Assembly: GCF_026151205.1 (NCBI RefSeq)
Contig: NC_087073.1
Span: 18,320,837-18,380,836 of the forward strand
Direction of reading: 5' to 3'
Origin: Bolinopsis microptera
Taxonomy: Eukaryota > Ctenophora > Tentaculata > Lobata > Bolinopsidae
DNA length: 60,000 nt
Below are positions 1 to 10,531 of this stretch, piece after piece. The translations under genes and the position numbers were made by a program. Under the pieces are notes generated by a model. It saw only the letters and a list, made by a program, of their open reading frames with translations, was not told the origin of the DNA and ran no database searches. Each line of letters starts with the position of its first letter. The first letter of the stretch is position 1.

Positions 1-1383
1 TGTTTTTTCCTGTTAAACTGTGCCGGAGCTTTGTTTTCGATATATACAGGGTGGCCCATAAGTGACTACCCACACGCAACCTCTTAATAACTCACGTAAT
101 TCGTCTCCAAATTGCACCAAAATTTCAGAGATTATAGATATGGGTCAAACTTAGATTTCCTGAAAGTTTCGTAAGCCACGCCCAATTACAGTGGGCGTGG
201 CGTGACACTCCCTCTTTTTCACTATTGTCTTCATAAAATGAGAACGCTTTAAGCTAAGAACTCAAAATTTTTTGCACACATTTGGCTTGATAATTGAAAA
301 CTTTTCCAAAAGTTTCAAGTTCATTGGTTAAAATATGGCTGAGTTATGACCATTTTAAAATCCATCGGATATGTGATCCGAGCACTCAGTCAGTGATATT
401 TGCACTCAATTAGTGATCTCGTCACCCAATCTGATCAAGAGTAAGGCGTTAGCGTGTATTAATGAGGTTCATTAGGCTTTGATTGGATACCGATGATGAC
501 TTTGCTAGAAAGGGAATATATATATATATGAAAAGTTTCAATCCGTGAATACTGAACATTTATATGATGAAATATTGATTGTAAATAATTTCCTCGAGTC
601 GTCTGTATTAAATGTTTGATTTGATTCGTTCTGTCGTCTAATGACTACTCAAACTCTGTTTGAGATTAAGAATGCTGGACAGAGGAACGCTTTAGGAGGC
701 TGGAAGATATTTGTGGTCATATCATCGGGCCTTGGTGATACCAACAACCAATGCATTCGATCTCCACAAAATAATTGTGGTATTTATCCAGAATATAATA
801 GCAGGACAGGGACATAAAGTATGAGGCAAACTCAACAGTTATGCACAGGGATAATTGATATGGATAATATCCAGGTTTACACCGACCCTGCAGCTTATCG
901 TGGACAGAGATAACATTATCTTCCGACTTCCACTACCGGGTGTATTCTCATATGGCTAAAATTTCATCTGACTTTTGGAAGGTCAAATTTCTTAGGAATT
1001 CTTAAATCTTACTATTCAACTCACTTTGTCGTGAAATGAAATGAGGTATTTATATCCCGCTCATATGATTAACCAACAACACAAGGAAGGTGGTTAACCA
1101 TGTCAGAGCGGCTGACTGTGAGTGATGTGAGCAAATGTGTAAAAATGAACAAGAGTATAACGTAATATTAATATAAGACCAAGACAAAATTAAAACATCT
1201 TTTATTTTAAACCACACTAAACTAAAAAGAAGCAGAGACCATACAATACATGTAGGTATAATAAAGGTTAGTACAGTAGTACAGTGACATAGAAAGGTAG
1301 AGAACTTAGACATAAAATGGAGTGCGGTAAGAAATAAAAGCCAAGGTGTCTTGCAAAAAGAAGACATATGGAAAGAAAAAACA
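1..1383. other. Repeat-rich stretch without a gene
   Basis: No open frame here looks coding. A tract at about 45-70 reads CAGGGTGGCCCATAAGTG just after TA, which looks like the end of a Tc1/mariner-type element, but I found no matching inverted end. A perfect 9-bp hairpin (GCCACGCCC at 175-183 with GGGCGTGGC at 193-201) lies inside it. Positions 1140-1383 probably include the 3' untranslated part of the retrotransposon relic that ends at 1384. Confidence 0.5.
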
Positions 1384-1566
1384 TCAAAACTGATTATATA
1401 AATGGTTCTTTAACATTCGCTTGAAGCAGTTGGTATCAGTAATACATCTCAACATCAGTGGAAGAGAGTTCCATGCAATCGGTGCATGGCTTGAGAAACG
1501 TCTGTCATCAACTTTGGACTTTTTATTCTTTGGTACCTTGAGCATGAGATGGTCACCAGGTGTCTA
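1384..1566 (-). pseudogene. Non-LTR retrotransposon ORF, C-terminal relic
   Basis: Read on the minus strand, this gives about 60 residues ending in a stop at 1384-1386. It contains the block RRFSSHAPIAWNSLP followed by LR, FKRMLK and NHLY. That pattern (R-FS-AP-WNSLP, then LR, then FK-LK-HL) is the usual last stretch of reverse-transcriptase ORFs of CR1/L2/Jockey-type non-LTR elements. An in-frame stop lies directly upstream, so only the tail survives: a 5'-truncated or decayed copy. The clade cannot be fixed from so little sequence. Confidence 0.65.
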
Positions 1567-1739
1567 AAGTTAGCATAATAATCAATTTAATTTAGTGATT
1601 ACAAGATGAAATCGTAACATCAGTTGTTTAAAATATCTTATAATATTTGTTCCTAGTATCCCCCTATAAGAACTATCAGTACCTTGGATCAATAGTATGT
1701 TTCAAAACCGCTCCCCTCCGCTTGATTACAGTTCGTGGC

Positions 1740-2066
1740 ACACGACAGCTACTGTCTGGAGCTTCGGGTGGTACGTGAGAGATTAAGGAGGTTACACGAG
1801 ATCCCTAATAAGGTCACATGAGAGGTCACATAATGAGGTCACATGAGAGGATTGATGGGATCATTAAGTCACGTAGCAGGTCTGATTACGTCACGTGACG
1901 CCCAGTCACCCAGGACAACTTGATAGTAATAATAATACTAATTGGGTCACGTGAGATAATTGGTCGTCACGTGGTGGGTCTGAATAGTTCACATGAGAGT
2001 GCTTGATTGTCACATGACACTATTGAGACAGTCTCATGTTTGGGCACGTGGGAGTCTAATTACCTT
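1740..2066. promoter_or_regulatory. E-box cluster upstream of the TULP4-like gene
   Basis: Within about 330 bp there are four CACGTG palindromes (near 1895, 1946, 1969 and 2045) and several CACATGA or TCACATGA variants, mostly in a GTCAC(G/A)TGA context. One is embedded in TTACGTCACGTGACG, which also offers a CRE-like TGACGTCA relative. Such sites bind bHLH-ZIP factors of the USF/MITF/TFEB/Myc type in animals. The cluster ends just before a TATA box, so it is a reasonable proximal promoter. Transcription here is inferred. Confidence 0.5.
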
Positions 2067-2106
2067 CTATTATAAATAGTTTGCGGCAGTTGGAGTCCTT
2101 ACAAAT
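2067..2106 (+). promoter_or_regulatory. TATA-box core promoter, likely for the TULP4-like gene
   Basis: TATAAATA at 2071-2078 is a near-ideal TATA box, with start-site candidates 25-35 bases downstream around 2100. The next plus-strand gene begins at 2607, so a 5' leader of about 500 bases, or a leader with an intron, would be needed. A possible acceptor (TTCCCAATAG) ends at 2560. It could instead serve an unrecognised transcript. Confidence 0.45.
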
Positions 2107-2606
2107 CATTCATTGTTACCAATTTCTCTTGAGTTTGTTTACCTCTGAATTAGTGTTCTATTGGAACTTCCTGCTCTTTTCGTTTATTTTACGACCCACA
2201 ATATTTTCAGGGCAAGTTGCCTTGTAGTTTACAATTTTCACAATTCAGGCCACAGCACTTGATATTTTACCTTATTGGGTTTAATTATTATTACGTCAAC
2301 TGTCTCCCGCCCTCATCCATCTAATATCGCGCTTTTGTTTGCTCGGAAAATAATATGCCGTATGTGATTTTAGCACTGCTCTACTGTTGTTATTTCGCTT
2401 TCGAGTCCAATGGCCGAAGATACATGTAGATGTCGTCTCTTCAGTATTTTGCCGTTGTTTTTTCTTATTATCAATCGAACAATACAAATCTGATTTTTAA
2501 CTGTTAAGTTCTAAGAACGATATTTTTCATACATAATCTTACCAAACTGCTTCCCAATAGCTTGAACAGAAAGGCCACATATCCCACTACTACCCCAGTT
2601 ACTACC

Positions 2607-4647
2607 ATGTATACCAGCACAGAACCCTCCACTACCCCTATCATCTGCGCTAAGATCCACTGTATGGCTTGGCTCCCCGACCCTGACGGTGGCGGTCTCC
2701 TAGCTACTGGAAACACAAGCTCAGCGGTCTCCGTAGCCATTGTCAACGAACAGAAACAACAAAACAACTCCTACAAAGTGTGCGTCCTAAAACCGGTGCT
2801 TAGCTCCATCCTCCACCCTCTCCGACCCCAACTGAAGGACGTGACCCACGTATCCTGGAGCAAGAAGTACCAGTTCCTGGCCAGTTGCCATGGTTACAAC
2901 CACGTGCTCATCTGGGACAGACATGGCAACAGGGTAACCAACAAACCTGTAGTTATCATCAGAGACGAATCCCAGGACACCAACAGAACAATTCCAGCTT
3001 GCACAGTCAGATGGGCCCACACTAAACCAACACTGCTGATCACCTACGAGGACGGCATCATGAAACTTGTCAAAGTGGCTAACGAAACCAACACCAGTTC
3101 TCAGATCAGCGTAGATAACATCTCTTTCTCTGACGCCTACTACAACAACGCACTCTACAACGGAGCTGAACTCGACCCAGAAGAGAGGACAGTTAAACTG
3201 AAGAGCTCCTGCTGGTCACATGATGACGAGGTAGTTTACAGTGCAGCGGAGAACAGTACGGAGATCCTGGTAACCAGTGTAGCCGGAAGAAGAATCGTCG
3301 CCAAGATATCCATCGACATCCGCGTTGAGGTAGGTTCAATTCCATTTAGTCAGTTAAATGCGTTTTTATCATCAATCTTTGATCATCACCAAACTAGTGT
3401 CCAATGTCCATCCTCCCAATTGTAAAACCCCTAATTAACTTTTTAAAATCTAATGTTAAATTCCCCCGCAGGAGCTACACTCTTGGTGCTGCCCAGATCG
3501 AGGACAACTCCTGATAATCCACCACCCCTGCGCAGCTGCTACCATAGTCAACGTGGACCCTAAGCATCAGATTCTCGAAGAGAAACTAGTCCTGACTCCC
3601 TTCGCTATTGGTTCCACGAAAATGGCGGTACGACAAACAGACGGTCTCATAGCTATCGGAGGACGTGTTAACAGTACGGGAGCTAACATGGTGTGTATCT
3701 ACCATACTACGGGGAGTCTGATGAAAAAGGTTGTTACTCCTTGTGACAAGTTTATCTCAGCACTCTGCTGGATTGGGAGGTCATCTCTCTCCGTAGCTAC
3801 AAAGAATCACGTTCACAACATCACCGTCAGCAAGTCCATACCTTCCCTGGAGTTTCTAGCAAGTCAGGCTGTAACGAATCTGCAGAAGAGAGCAGCTGGA
3901 CCCAAACTACCAACCAACATCAGGATAAACTTTGAGATCGCTAAACGGACTTTACCTAAGAATACGCCGCGGGTTTTCTCTGATACAGACAGTGCCAGCC
4001 AGTGTACTCTACGGGTGGTGAAAGGAGTGACGGGAGTGCAGGAGGCGCAGTTCATGGTCGCTGAAGTGGGAGGTGAAGCAGTGGCACTGAGAGCGATCAA
4101 GCAGACTGGTGTTATGTCCCTCGGGGTTCACTACGACATCATGCTTAGGAACGACTGCATGAGAACGGACGAGAAGCAGCTTGGACTGATAAACCGGCAC
4201 AACAACAACACGGCCCCCAAGATGCTGAACTGTTCCTACACTGATAACTTTACACACGCCCTGAGGATGTCACACAGACCGCTCAGCAGAGGAAGCACAC
4301 TGGTCAGCTCCCTGGAAAGCAACAAGTCCACCCTGTTTTACGGTCTCCACTACTCAGAGAAGAGGAACCTGCTAACTGTACACCTCTACAACAGCTCCAT
4401 TGGAGCCATCTCAGGGACTGATAATACCCCCTACGTTGAAGCTACTGGACTGATACAACGACCTGCTCCTCATGAGAGTGATGATACCAGTCCTACTCGC
4501 ACTGTCGTCCTACAGTTCCAGAACACTGAGGTGTTCCAGCTGCTCAAGTGGCAGAAGGGAAGTTACAGTGTCCGTTACAAGTCTCCTTTTACCATGTGTG
4601 CTGCTTTCTGCACCGCAGTCAACTGCATCTCCAGAAAACTTATCTGA
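2607..4647 (+). CDS. TULP4: TULP4-like protein: WD40, SOCS-like segment, tubby domain
   Basis: Two exons join in frame: 2607-3329 (donor GAG|GTAGGT) and 3472-4647 (acceptor CCCCCGCAG), giving 632 residues. The start at 2607 is chosen because MYTSTEP...ICAKIHCMAW lines up with the family start MY...LCLSW; the frame is open further upstream but has no earlier ATG. The N-terminal half is WD40-like (GGGLLATGNTSS, CTVRWAHTKPTLLITYEDG, CWSHDDEVVYS). After SALCWIGRSSLSVATKNHVH comes SLEFLASQAV then LPTNIRI, a degenerate SOCS-box-like stretch. The tubby domain ends in KSPFTMCAAFCTAVNCISRKL, matching the tubby C-terminal helix. TULP4/TUSP proteins are thought to act as cullin-RING substrate adaptors. 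Vertebrate TULP4 exceeds 1500 residues; this one lacks the long proline-rich insertion. WD40 plus C-terminal tubby fits TULP4 rather than TUB/TULP1-3. Confidence 0.85.
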
Positions 4648-5530
4648 TCATTATTATTTCTTGTTTGTAATTTTTTTCGAAATTACTTTTTTAAATTCTG
4701 ACTTTAAAATCACTACCAAACTGTGTCATCGGGCAATTTATTGTCAGTCATATTAATGAAAATTAACGAGTATTTTCCCAAGTTTACGAGGTGTAATGGC
4801 GTTGTTTAGCAACCTAGCCGCACATGACATTTTCTTGACAATCATTGGTCAGAAAATGTCACAATTTACCAATTTCTAAATATGAAGCTGCCTTCTTGTT
4901 CGTTATCACATATCGATCAGTACTTTTTCATCGACATACCCTTCTCAGCCGTTACGACTTTAAAGAAGGCAGTCACGTACAGTTTCAGAAAATATTTATA
5001 TTCAGCGTCTGCTTTTGATATTCAAAGGTCACTTTTGATAACTGTTTTGTTATGTAATATTGATTATATGCAGTTATTTTTATTCGTGTGTTTATCAGAA
5101 GTTTATCGAACAAATTATTTACTAATCGTTATTGTTTTCTTGCCTTTTAATAACCTGTTCCAGAAGGACATGCCAGACTTTCAGCTGATTCTAAACATGA
5201 CCCTTCTATTCATATAAATTAGATTAGGAATTATTTCCGAACTCATAAACATTCATTTATAAGATTGAGTCCTTTACAGCAGGCTTGATTGTAGCCGATT
5301 TCTCAAGTTTTTTCATTTAAGTTAAAAACAATTTGTTTAGTAAGCACAAATAAACAACATTCTCTGCGATAAAGGCAATTCAAAACTAAAATTAACAGGG
5401 TCAGTTCAATAAAATCGATATGATAAAATGATAATCATGCATATATTGTAAATACAGTTTGATTCCTCTGAGTTGATATTCGTCGACCAAGGATTAGTTT
5501 CAGAAAGCTACAGGAACATTAAATGAAGAT
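4648..5530. other. Convergent intergenic gap
   Basis: AT-rich spacer between the plus-strand TULP4-like gene and the minus-strand protease, so it should hold both 3' untranslated regions. An open frame at 4882-5217 has low-complexity composition and no recognisable domain; I do not call it a gene. Confidence 0.6.
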
Positions 5531-6841
5531 CTAGGTAGCTTTCGTTTTACATTTTAGGACGTAACTAGTAAACCTCGTGTCTGTCTTTCCTTTAGGTATC
5601 TTATTTAACCAACAATTGTTGTTATTCTTGCAGGTAACAGCATTGCATTCTTTCAATCCCTCACAAGCTTTTTGGGCATCAGCTTTCTTCAAGATATCTC
5701 CCTGGATCCTTTGCTTCATCTTCTGGTCTTCTTTTGTTACCCATTTACATGTCTTTTTGTCATCCTCACCATCGTCACCATCGTCACCACCATCTCCACC
5801 ATCTCCATCAGAACCGGTGACAAGGGGATAGTGGCCGTATTTGGAGATTGAGCAGGTGTTACCTCCTCTCTTTATCATGATGTATCCCCCAAGTCCCCAT
5901 CCAGGCCCCCAACTGTTCCTGACTTTCCAGTAGTCCTTACCGGAGTCTGTACCGTAACCTACAACGTCCATAGCATGGTTGATTGATGTGCATCCACTCC
6001 CTCCCGAGTAAACACCGCTCTTGTAAGAGAAAAAGCTATCAATAACTCCAAAAGCGACGGAAATGACCCCAATACTCGCATCAGAAACAGCTGCTTTCAT
6101 GGCATCATCTCCTTGAGCGAGATATTTAGTCCCAGTGACTGTATACCCCTGGATTCCTGTCTTAATACCCTGGGCAGAACCACGGCAAGTTCCATCTGAG
6201 GCTACATAAGGATAGTCTCCGTTTAAAGCGATCATGTTGCCGTTCTTTTTGGTCCAATCGTAACATTTAGACGGCCACCCGCCCTTACATCCATCACGAG
6301 TACCCTCGTACACACAGTCCAGATACTGCTGCTCTGACAGAGACTTGACGGTTTTACTCTCCTTGTTGACTTGGTACTCCAGCGCTGCAACAGCTCCAAA
6401 AGCCCAACAGCTCCCACAACCCCCTTGCTGCTTAATTCCAGGCAACTTGCTGGTGTAATCAACAGCTGCTTGAAGTTGACGCTTCTCAAAGTCATAGTCG
6501 ATCTGCACGGGCTCACGAACAACACTCAGAGATTTTCTCTGCTGTTCTATGATATCTGACGCGTTCAGACCTGTCCACTTATCGTATCTCTCTGTTCTAG
6601 ACATGAGTGCAAACATGTTTACCTCAGCTACAAAACCATCCGGATCCTCGTTGTTGTGTTTCTCTACTCCTCGAACAAACTCACAAAACTCAGCGAAATG
6701 TTGCTTTGAGTCTTCCTGAGAGGATGAGACGACCGGCAAACCGTATTGGGCCTGGGTCTTTCTGTACAAGTCCCGCATGTCATCGGAGAGTACTGCCGCT
6801 ATCACAGCAATGAATGCCAGTAGTGGTAGTAGCTTTATCAT
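5531..6841 (-). CDS. Papain-family (C1A) cysteine protease with acidic linker and six-Cys tail
   Basis: Single-exon frame of 436 residues. A signal peptide covers about 1-19. The propeptide (about 45-95) has a loose ERFNIN/GNFD-like pattern including VNMFALMSRTERYDKW. The mature enzyme starts near 113. The catalytic set is intact: oxyanion Gln139, Cys145 in QGGCGSCWAFG, His289 in SINHAMDVVGYG, Asn309 in VRNSWGPGWGLGGY. A Gly/Asp-rich linker (about 344-362) leads to a tail of about 70 residues with six cysteines (365, 393, 399, 404, 410, 431) in a PAN/apple-like order, including ACEGLKECNAV. Such enzymes are secreted or lysosomal endopeptidases; the tail may bind carbohydrate or protein (inference). 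Intronless structure in a locus rich in introns could mean retroposition or intron loss. Confidence 0.92.
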   Translation of the reverse strand: MIKLLPLLAFIAVIAAVLSDDMRDLYRKTQAQYGLPVVSSSQEDSKQHFAEFCEFVRGVEKHNNEDPDGFVAEVNMFALMSRTERYDKWTGLNASDIIEQQRKSLSVVREPVQIDYDFEKRQLQAAVDYTSKLPGIKQQGGCGSCWAFGAVAALEYQVNKESKTVKSLSEQQYLDCVYEGTRDGCKGGWPSKCYDWTKKNGNMIALNGDYPYVASDGTCRGSAQGIKTGIQGYTVTGTKYLAQGDDAMKAAVSDASIGVISVAFGVIDSFFSYKSGVYSGGSGCTSINHAMDVVGYGTDSGKDYWKVRNSWGPGWGLGGYIMIKRGGNTCSISKYGHYPLVTGSDGDGGDGGDDGDDGEDDKKTCKWVTKEDQKMKQRIQGDILKKADAQKACEGLKECNAVTCKNNNNCWLNKIPKGKTDTRFTSYVLKCKTKAT

Positions 6842-7240
6842 CTTAAAGGGGATTGCAGGGTTTGTTATATTTATTTCTTAATGATGGATTTAGTAATATG
6901 CACGATTAAGATGAATTTTGAAGCAAAAAATGAAAGATAAATAAAATGGCAGAATGGTGTTCCACAAATAAAAGAGACACGGCAAAATGGAAAAGATGAA
7001 GCGTACTAAGTTTTCTCAGCAAGCTCACCCTTTTTAAATGGTTCAATCTTCTGCCTCGACCTTGTTAGACCATTGTTTCAGACGTCTCTCTTTGTATCTT
7101 TTTGTGATCGGTGAAATTCTACCCCCGTCCATTGTGTCCCCGGCAAAATAATGAAGCCTATTTATAGTACTAGATAATAAACTAGGCAAGAAAAACAACA
7201 GCACAGTCCATGTACGTAAACAAGTTCCTTGTTATCCTGA
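6842..7240. other. Upstream region of the protease gene
   Basis: On the minus strand an AT-rich AAATAAATATAAC tract sits about 25-35 bases before the protease ATG and could act as a TATA-like element. CCTTTAAG directly before the ATG could also be read as a splice acceptor. No other feature is visible. Confidence 0.35.
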
Positions 7241-7321
7241 ATTGGAGGATCTATCCTCGCCGGTAAATCCGCCTTCCAGAAGAAGTGGATCTCCAAGCAA
7301 GAGTATGAAGAATCTGGCCCC
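7241..7321 (+). pseudogene. Actin-family C-terminal fragment
   Basis: Translating plus from 7241 gives 27 codons beginning IGGSILA and continuing [18 protein letters not shown]. This follows the conserved actin C-terminus ([27 protein letters not shown]). The codon before is TGA where actin has Trp, and the sequence after GP (7322-7372, to a TAG) no longer resembles actin, lacking the Ser-Ile-Val-His-Arg-Lys-Cys-Phe end. It looks like a small decayed actin or actin-related piece. A genuine exon is unlikely because no AG acceptor precedes it. Confidence 0.6.
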
Positions 7322-7372
7322 ATGTGGTCTCCATGGAAGAATTTTTTTAACCGTGAATTTTTGGTTTCCTAG

Positions 7373-8058
7373 CTTTGATGATTTGTTTTGATTGGATTTA
7401 TAACTTTTTACTTGTAATTTCAATTTTTAAAATGCTTCGTTAATTTTGAGTCAAAAAGAATAAATGAGCCATAAAAATGATCGAAACTGTGTTTCAACGA
7501 ACCATAGATTACTTCTATCAACAATAGTTCAAAATCGTCAACTTGTACGAAGCAGCTGACCAGAGAATTTAAAAACGAAAACTCTAAGAAAAGAGTTTCA
7601 CAATTCTAAATTAAACAATGACCATCATATTTGCAGGGAATCCCCCATCTTTCTTGTGTTATCCTCTTTTTCGTCGTGGTAAAAGTTGTTCTGACCAGAT
7701 ATGTTGGTTTTTGAGAATTAACGTATATTCTTGATAATAGCATTCAGCGGTGAAACAGAGTTAGTCACGTGATGAGAAGTAGCTCTGATTTTCAAGATCT
7801 CACCACAACTTAAGGGTTTTGATTGGCATGAATCCTGACTCTTGTACAGAAATAGGTCACGCATTTCTGTCGTCTTTATAGAATTATAGCCTCTATCATG
7901 TCAGACAACGTAAATTTCAGTGTGTCAATAACAATAATCACCGAACATCATTCTTGTTTCATATTTAAAACGTAGGGCCCCAAACGTATTACAACAGATT
8001 CCAAGTCCAATTTTAGTCCACAGTTTGCGAAGTCCTGTTCAGCTTTCACGGACTCTGT
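7373..8058. other. Intergenic, no gene seen
   Basis: AT-rich sequence between the actin fragment and the GPCR stop codon. It contains one TCACGTGA palindrome near 7765. No coding pattern was found on either strand. Confidence 0.5.
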
Positions 8059-8520
8059 TCAGATGACTAAATTTCTTGATATATCTTCAGTATCTCCAGT
8101 TGATCTTTCTGTTACAATGAAGCTAGCATAACTTGTTAGATAAGTCGTCACTGTCTCCATCCTCGTTTTAAGAAACTGTCGAAAACTGGGCACAGTTATG
8201 CTATAAACAAAGACGTTACCGACAACGTTGAAAAACATGATCGTTTCCGTGACTCGTGGAACGATCACTCGGTACGACTCACTGGTCACATGTGACCAGA
8301 TCACCAAGTTTACAGCCTCAGGGAGGAATGACAGACAGTACACTGCAGCTGTCAGAATAACTGTCGCAATACCTTGCCAGCGAGCATCACTCCCGGCGCG
8401 CTTTGCTACTTTTCTTGCATGGAAGAGATGTTTCACCAAGAGGACAGATGACATTACAGTGATGATGGTTGGGATCACCGCAAATGTTGCCAATAGGGTA
8501 GGCTTCAGAATCTTCCATGA
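8059..8520 (-). pseudogene. Class A GPCR, C-terminal half (TM5-TM7), cut off by an insertion
   Basis: Minus-strand frame encoding WKILKPTLLATFAV onward: TM5, a short third intracellular loop, TM6 with LSFLPEAV (Pro6.50) and TM7 with NVVGNVFVYSI (an NPxxY variant, N-V-F-V-Y), then a tail of about 45 residues. About 152 residues to the stop. There is no frameshift or stop inside. Upstream of 8520 the frame runs into the inserted element, so this part cannot be made from its own promoter. It pairs with 11811-12365. It would be a working gene if the element is absent on another allele. Confidence 0.85.
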
Positions 8521-9089
8521 TAGTAAGGGGAAAAGTGGTCGATTAAAGGGTTCCGTTGGATTTGAATGTTCACAAGGATTTCTCAACGGAATATGGTAGT
8601 TAGGACCCCTACGAACATAATTAGACTTGTTGCCAATTTTGTATCTCAACAGAAACACCACTTTTACCACTTTTTACCACCTTTGTACCACTTTTCTGGT
8701 TTGCCAAATATCTTTAGTTGTGAACGTCGTAGAAGGCTGAAAATTAACCTAGAATGTTTATCTTATCAAGGAGTAAAACTTTTGTATCAAAAATTTTTAC
8801 ATTGGACAATCAGCTAATTGGATAATTACCAATTAGTTAATCACCAAAAAAAGTGAAAATTTTTTATTGGCTCAAAATGATTGAAATCGTTTGAAACACG
8901 GAGAAATGTAGTTTTTAGAAAAACTTCAAAAATTTTTCACTTAAAATTTTTTTTCGAGACTTCAAAAAAAAAGTTTGAAAATTTGAAAATATTTTTTTTC
9001 CGCCAAAAGTGATCGAATTGCATGAAACGTGGATAAAAATGCCTTGCAGAAAAATTTCGAAGATTTTTAGATTGAGGAATACTAAAATC

Positions 9090-9206
9090 ATCAATATTTG
9101 AAGTTGGAGTTCAGTAAATCTCGACATATTTTAGTAATTAGGAATAGCTTAGCGGAAAGGGCTGGACCTGAAAAAGGTTAACCACACAATATTAGAGTTT
9201 CGTAAC
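9090..9206 (+). repeat. 117-bp segment present only in the left arm, tRNA-like A box
   Basis: The right arm passes directly from the sequence before 9090 to the sequence at 9207. The extra segment contains TAGCTTAGCGG (9145-9155), an exact fit to the RNA polymerase III A-box consensus TRGCNNAGYGG, and about 45 bases later a weak B-box-like GAGTTTCGTAAC. It could be a SINE insertion in this arm or a deletion in the other. No flanking duplication is clear. Confidence 0.35.
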
Positions 9207-9487
9207 TAATTACAATACAGCTTTATCAAATTCCACATAAAGAAACAGCACAAAAGGACCATTTAAGATCGAACCGATTTTACCTGCTGTACTATCATTT
9301 TATTGATTTCAATGATCAAAACCTCTGTCAATCTTGCCAATCTATACCGGGTATCTGAATGTACCGGACCTCTTATTTACCTCTATAATTAGACCCAGTT
9401 GTGCAAGAAATGCGATTTCTCACAGGGGTTTCTTTAAACTGTGCACTTTTTATCACTCTCGCAACTCGCAAGAGGCCTGGTATTATA

Positions 9488-9537
<50 letters not shown>
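9488..9537 (+). repeat. Homopolymer of 50 G
   Basis: An uninterrupted run of about 50 G in the left arm. The matching run in the right arm (10938-10961) is only 24 C. The length is unsafe because such tracts are unstable in replication and sequencing. Glycine- or proline-rich open frames over these tracts are artefacts. Confidence 0.95.
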
Positions 9538-9538
<1 letters not shown>

Positions 9539-10531
9539 ATAGGAAGCGAGTGTAATTATACCTTCCATCATCCATTGTGGCTTTTTTGTATTGTGAATGC
9601 GCATGCCGCTTCGTTTGCTATGCCATATACCTCGAATAACCCCCATATGTCATTGCCAGGGTCGGGATAGAGCTGGAGATAGCATTGAAAAGTTGCTAGA
9701 AATAGCTAGATTTAGAGTAAACTGGTGGTAGCTGGGTGGTGCTAGCATGGATGTAGCAGAACGTAGCTACACGGGGTTTCATTGGAGTTGGTTATTTTAA
9801 TGGCCAAAGAGTGCCGGAACTAAAGTTACTTAAGATTGCAGTTTAGGGGCAGTGTAAACCACGGTGTAGTCAGGGACACAGAGCTACAGTGCAGGAGTAC
9901 TGCAATAGAACAGTGCAAGTGATACAGTCTGCAACAGTAAAACGCCGACGAAGCTAGACTTAGAGTGAACTGATGGAAGCTGGGTGGTGCTAAAATGGAG
10001 GTAGCAGAACGTACTACATGATGAAAACAGGAAAACTAAGGCTGGTTGAGACCTAAAAAGATGTGAATCTGTCCTGATAGATCCAGTGAAGAGCGAGTAG
10101 CGAAGAGTTTGATCACTAACCTAAAGCTCTAAAGAAGAAGAGGGCTAAAGAGACTCACTTTGATCAATAAATCCGGTACGGCAAGGTCTGTAGCCTTGAT
10201 AAGAAGATACCATGAAGTAATTCATGCAGAAAAGTCGATTTATATAAAGGGTTTCGTTGGATCTAAAAAGGGTGGGTCAGTCTCTCTGTTTTCATAAGAT
10301 TCTGATGAAATGCTGTTAAGCTCAGGACGGTGATCTTAATAGGTCGGATAGCTGTATCTGGTTGCTTCCAGCCCACCCTTGTCGCTTGAAAATAAGTTCT
10401 CACCCCACCTCTTCCAAAAATACAGTTACCAGAGCAGGAAACTCTTCTTCCTCCTCTTCTTTCAACACAAACACAATCAGGTTCCAGCTACTCTCCTCCT
10501 CTGTAGCCACAATCTTACCTCCTTCTTCGGA

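Larger units (their letters stand above)
8521..9943 (+). repeat. Left arm of the foldback element
   Basis: Inverted partner of 10532-11810. It differs from the right arm by a 117-bp extra segment (9090-9206), a longer G run, a 10-bp difference at 8539-8550 and scattered single changes. Near the outer end (8657-8696) it carries repeated CCACTTTT-type motifs, the complement of the AAAAGTGG in the terminus. Confidence 0.9.

Noticed and set aside
45-70. Complete mariner-type transposon at the window start
   Set aside because: Only one end-like sequence was seen, without a matching inverted end or transposase.
4882-5217. 111-codon open frame on plus
   Set aside because: AT-driven hydrophobic composition, no recognisable domain, lies between two gene ends.
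9334-9670. Glycine-rich open frames over the G run, and proline-rich ones on the other strand
   Set aside because: They exist only because of the homopolymer and recur in the right arm; no protein features.
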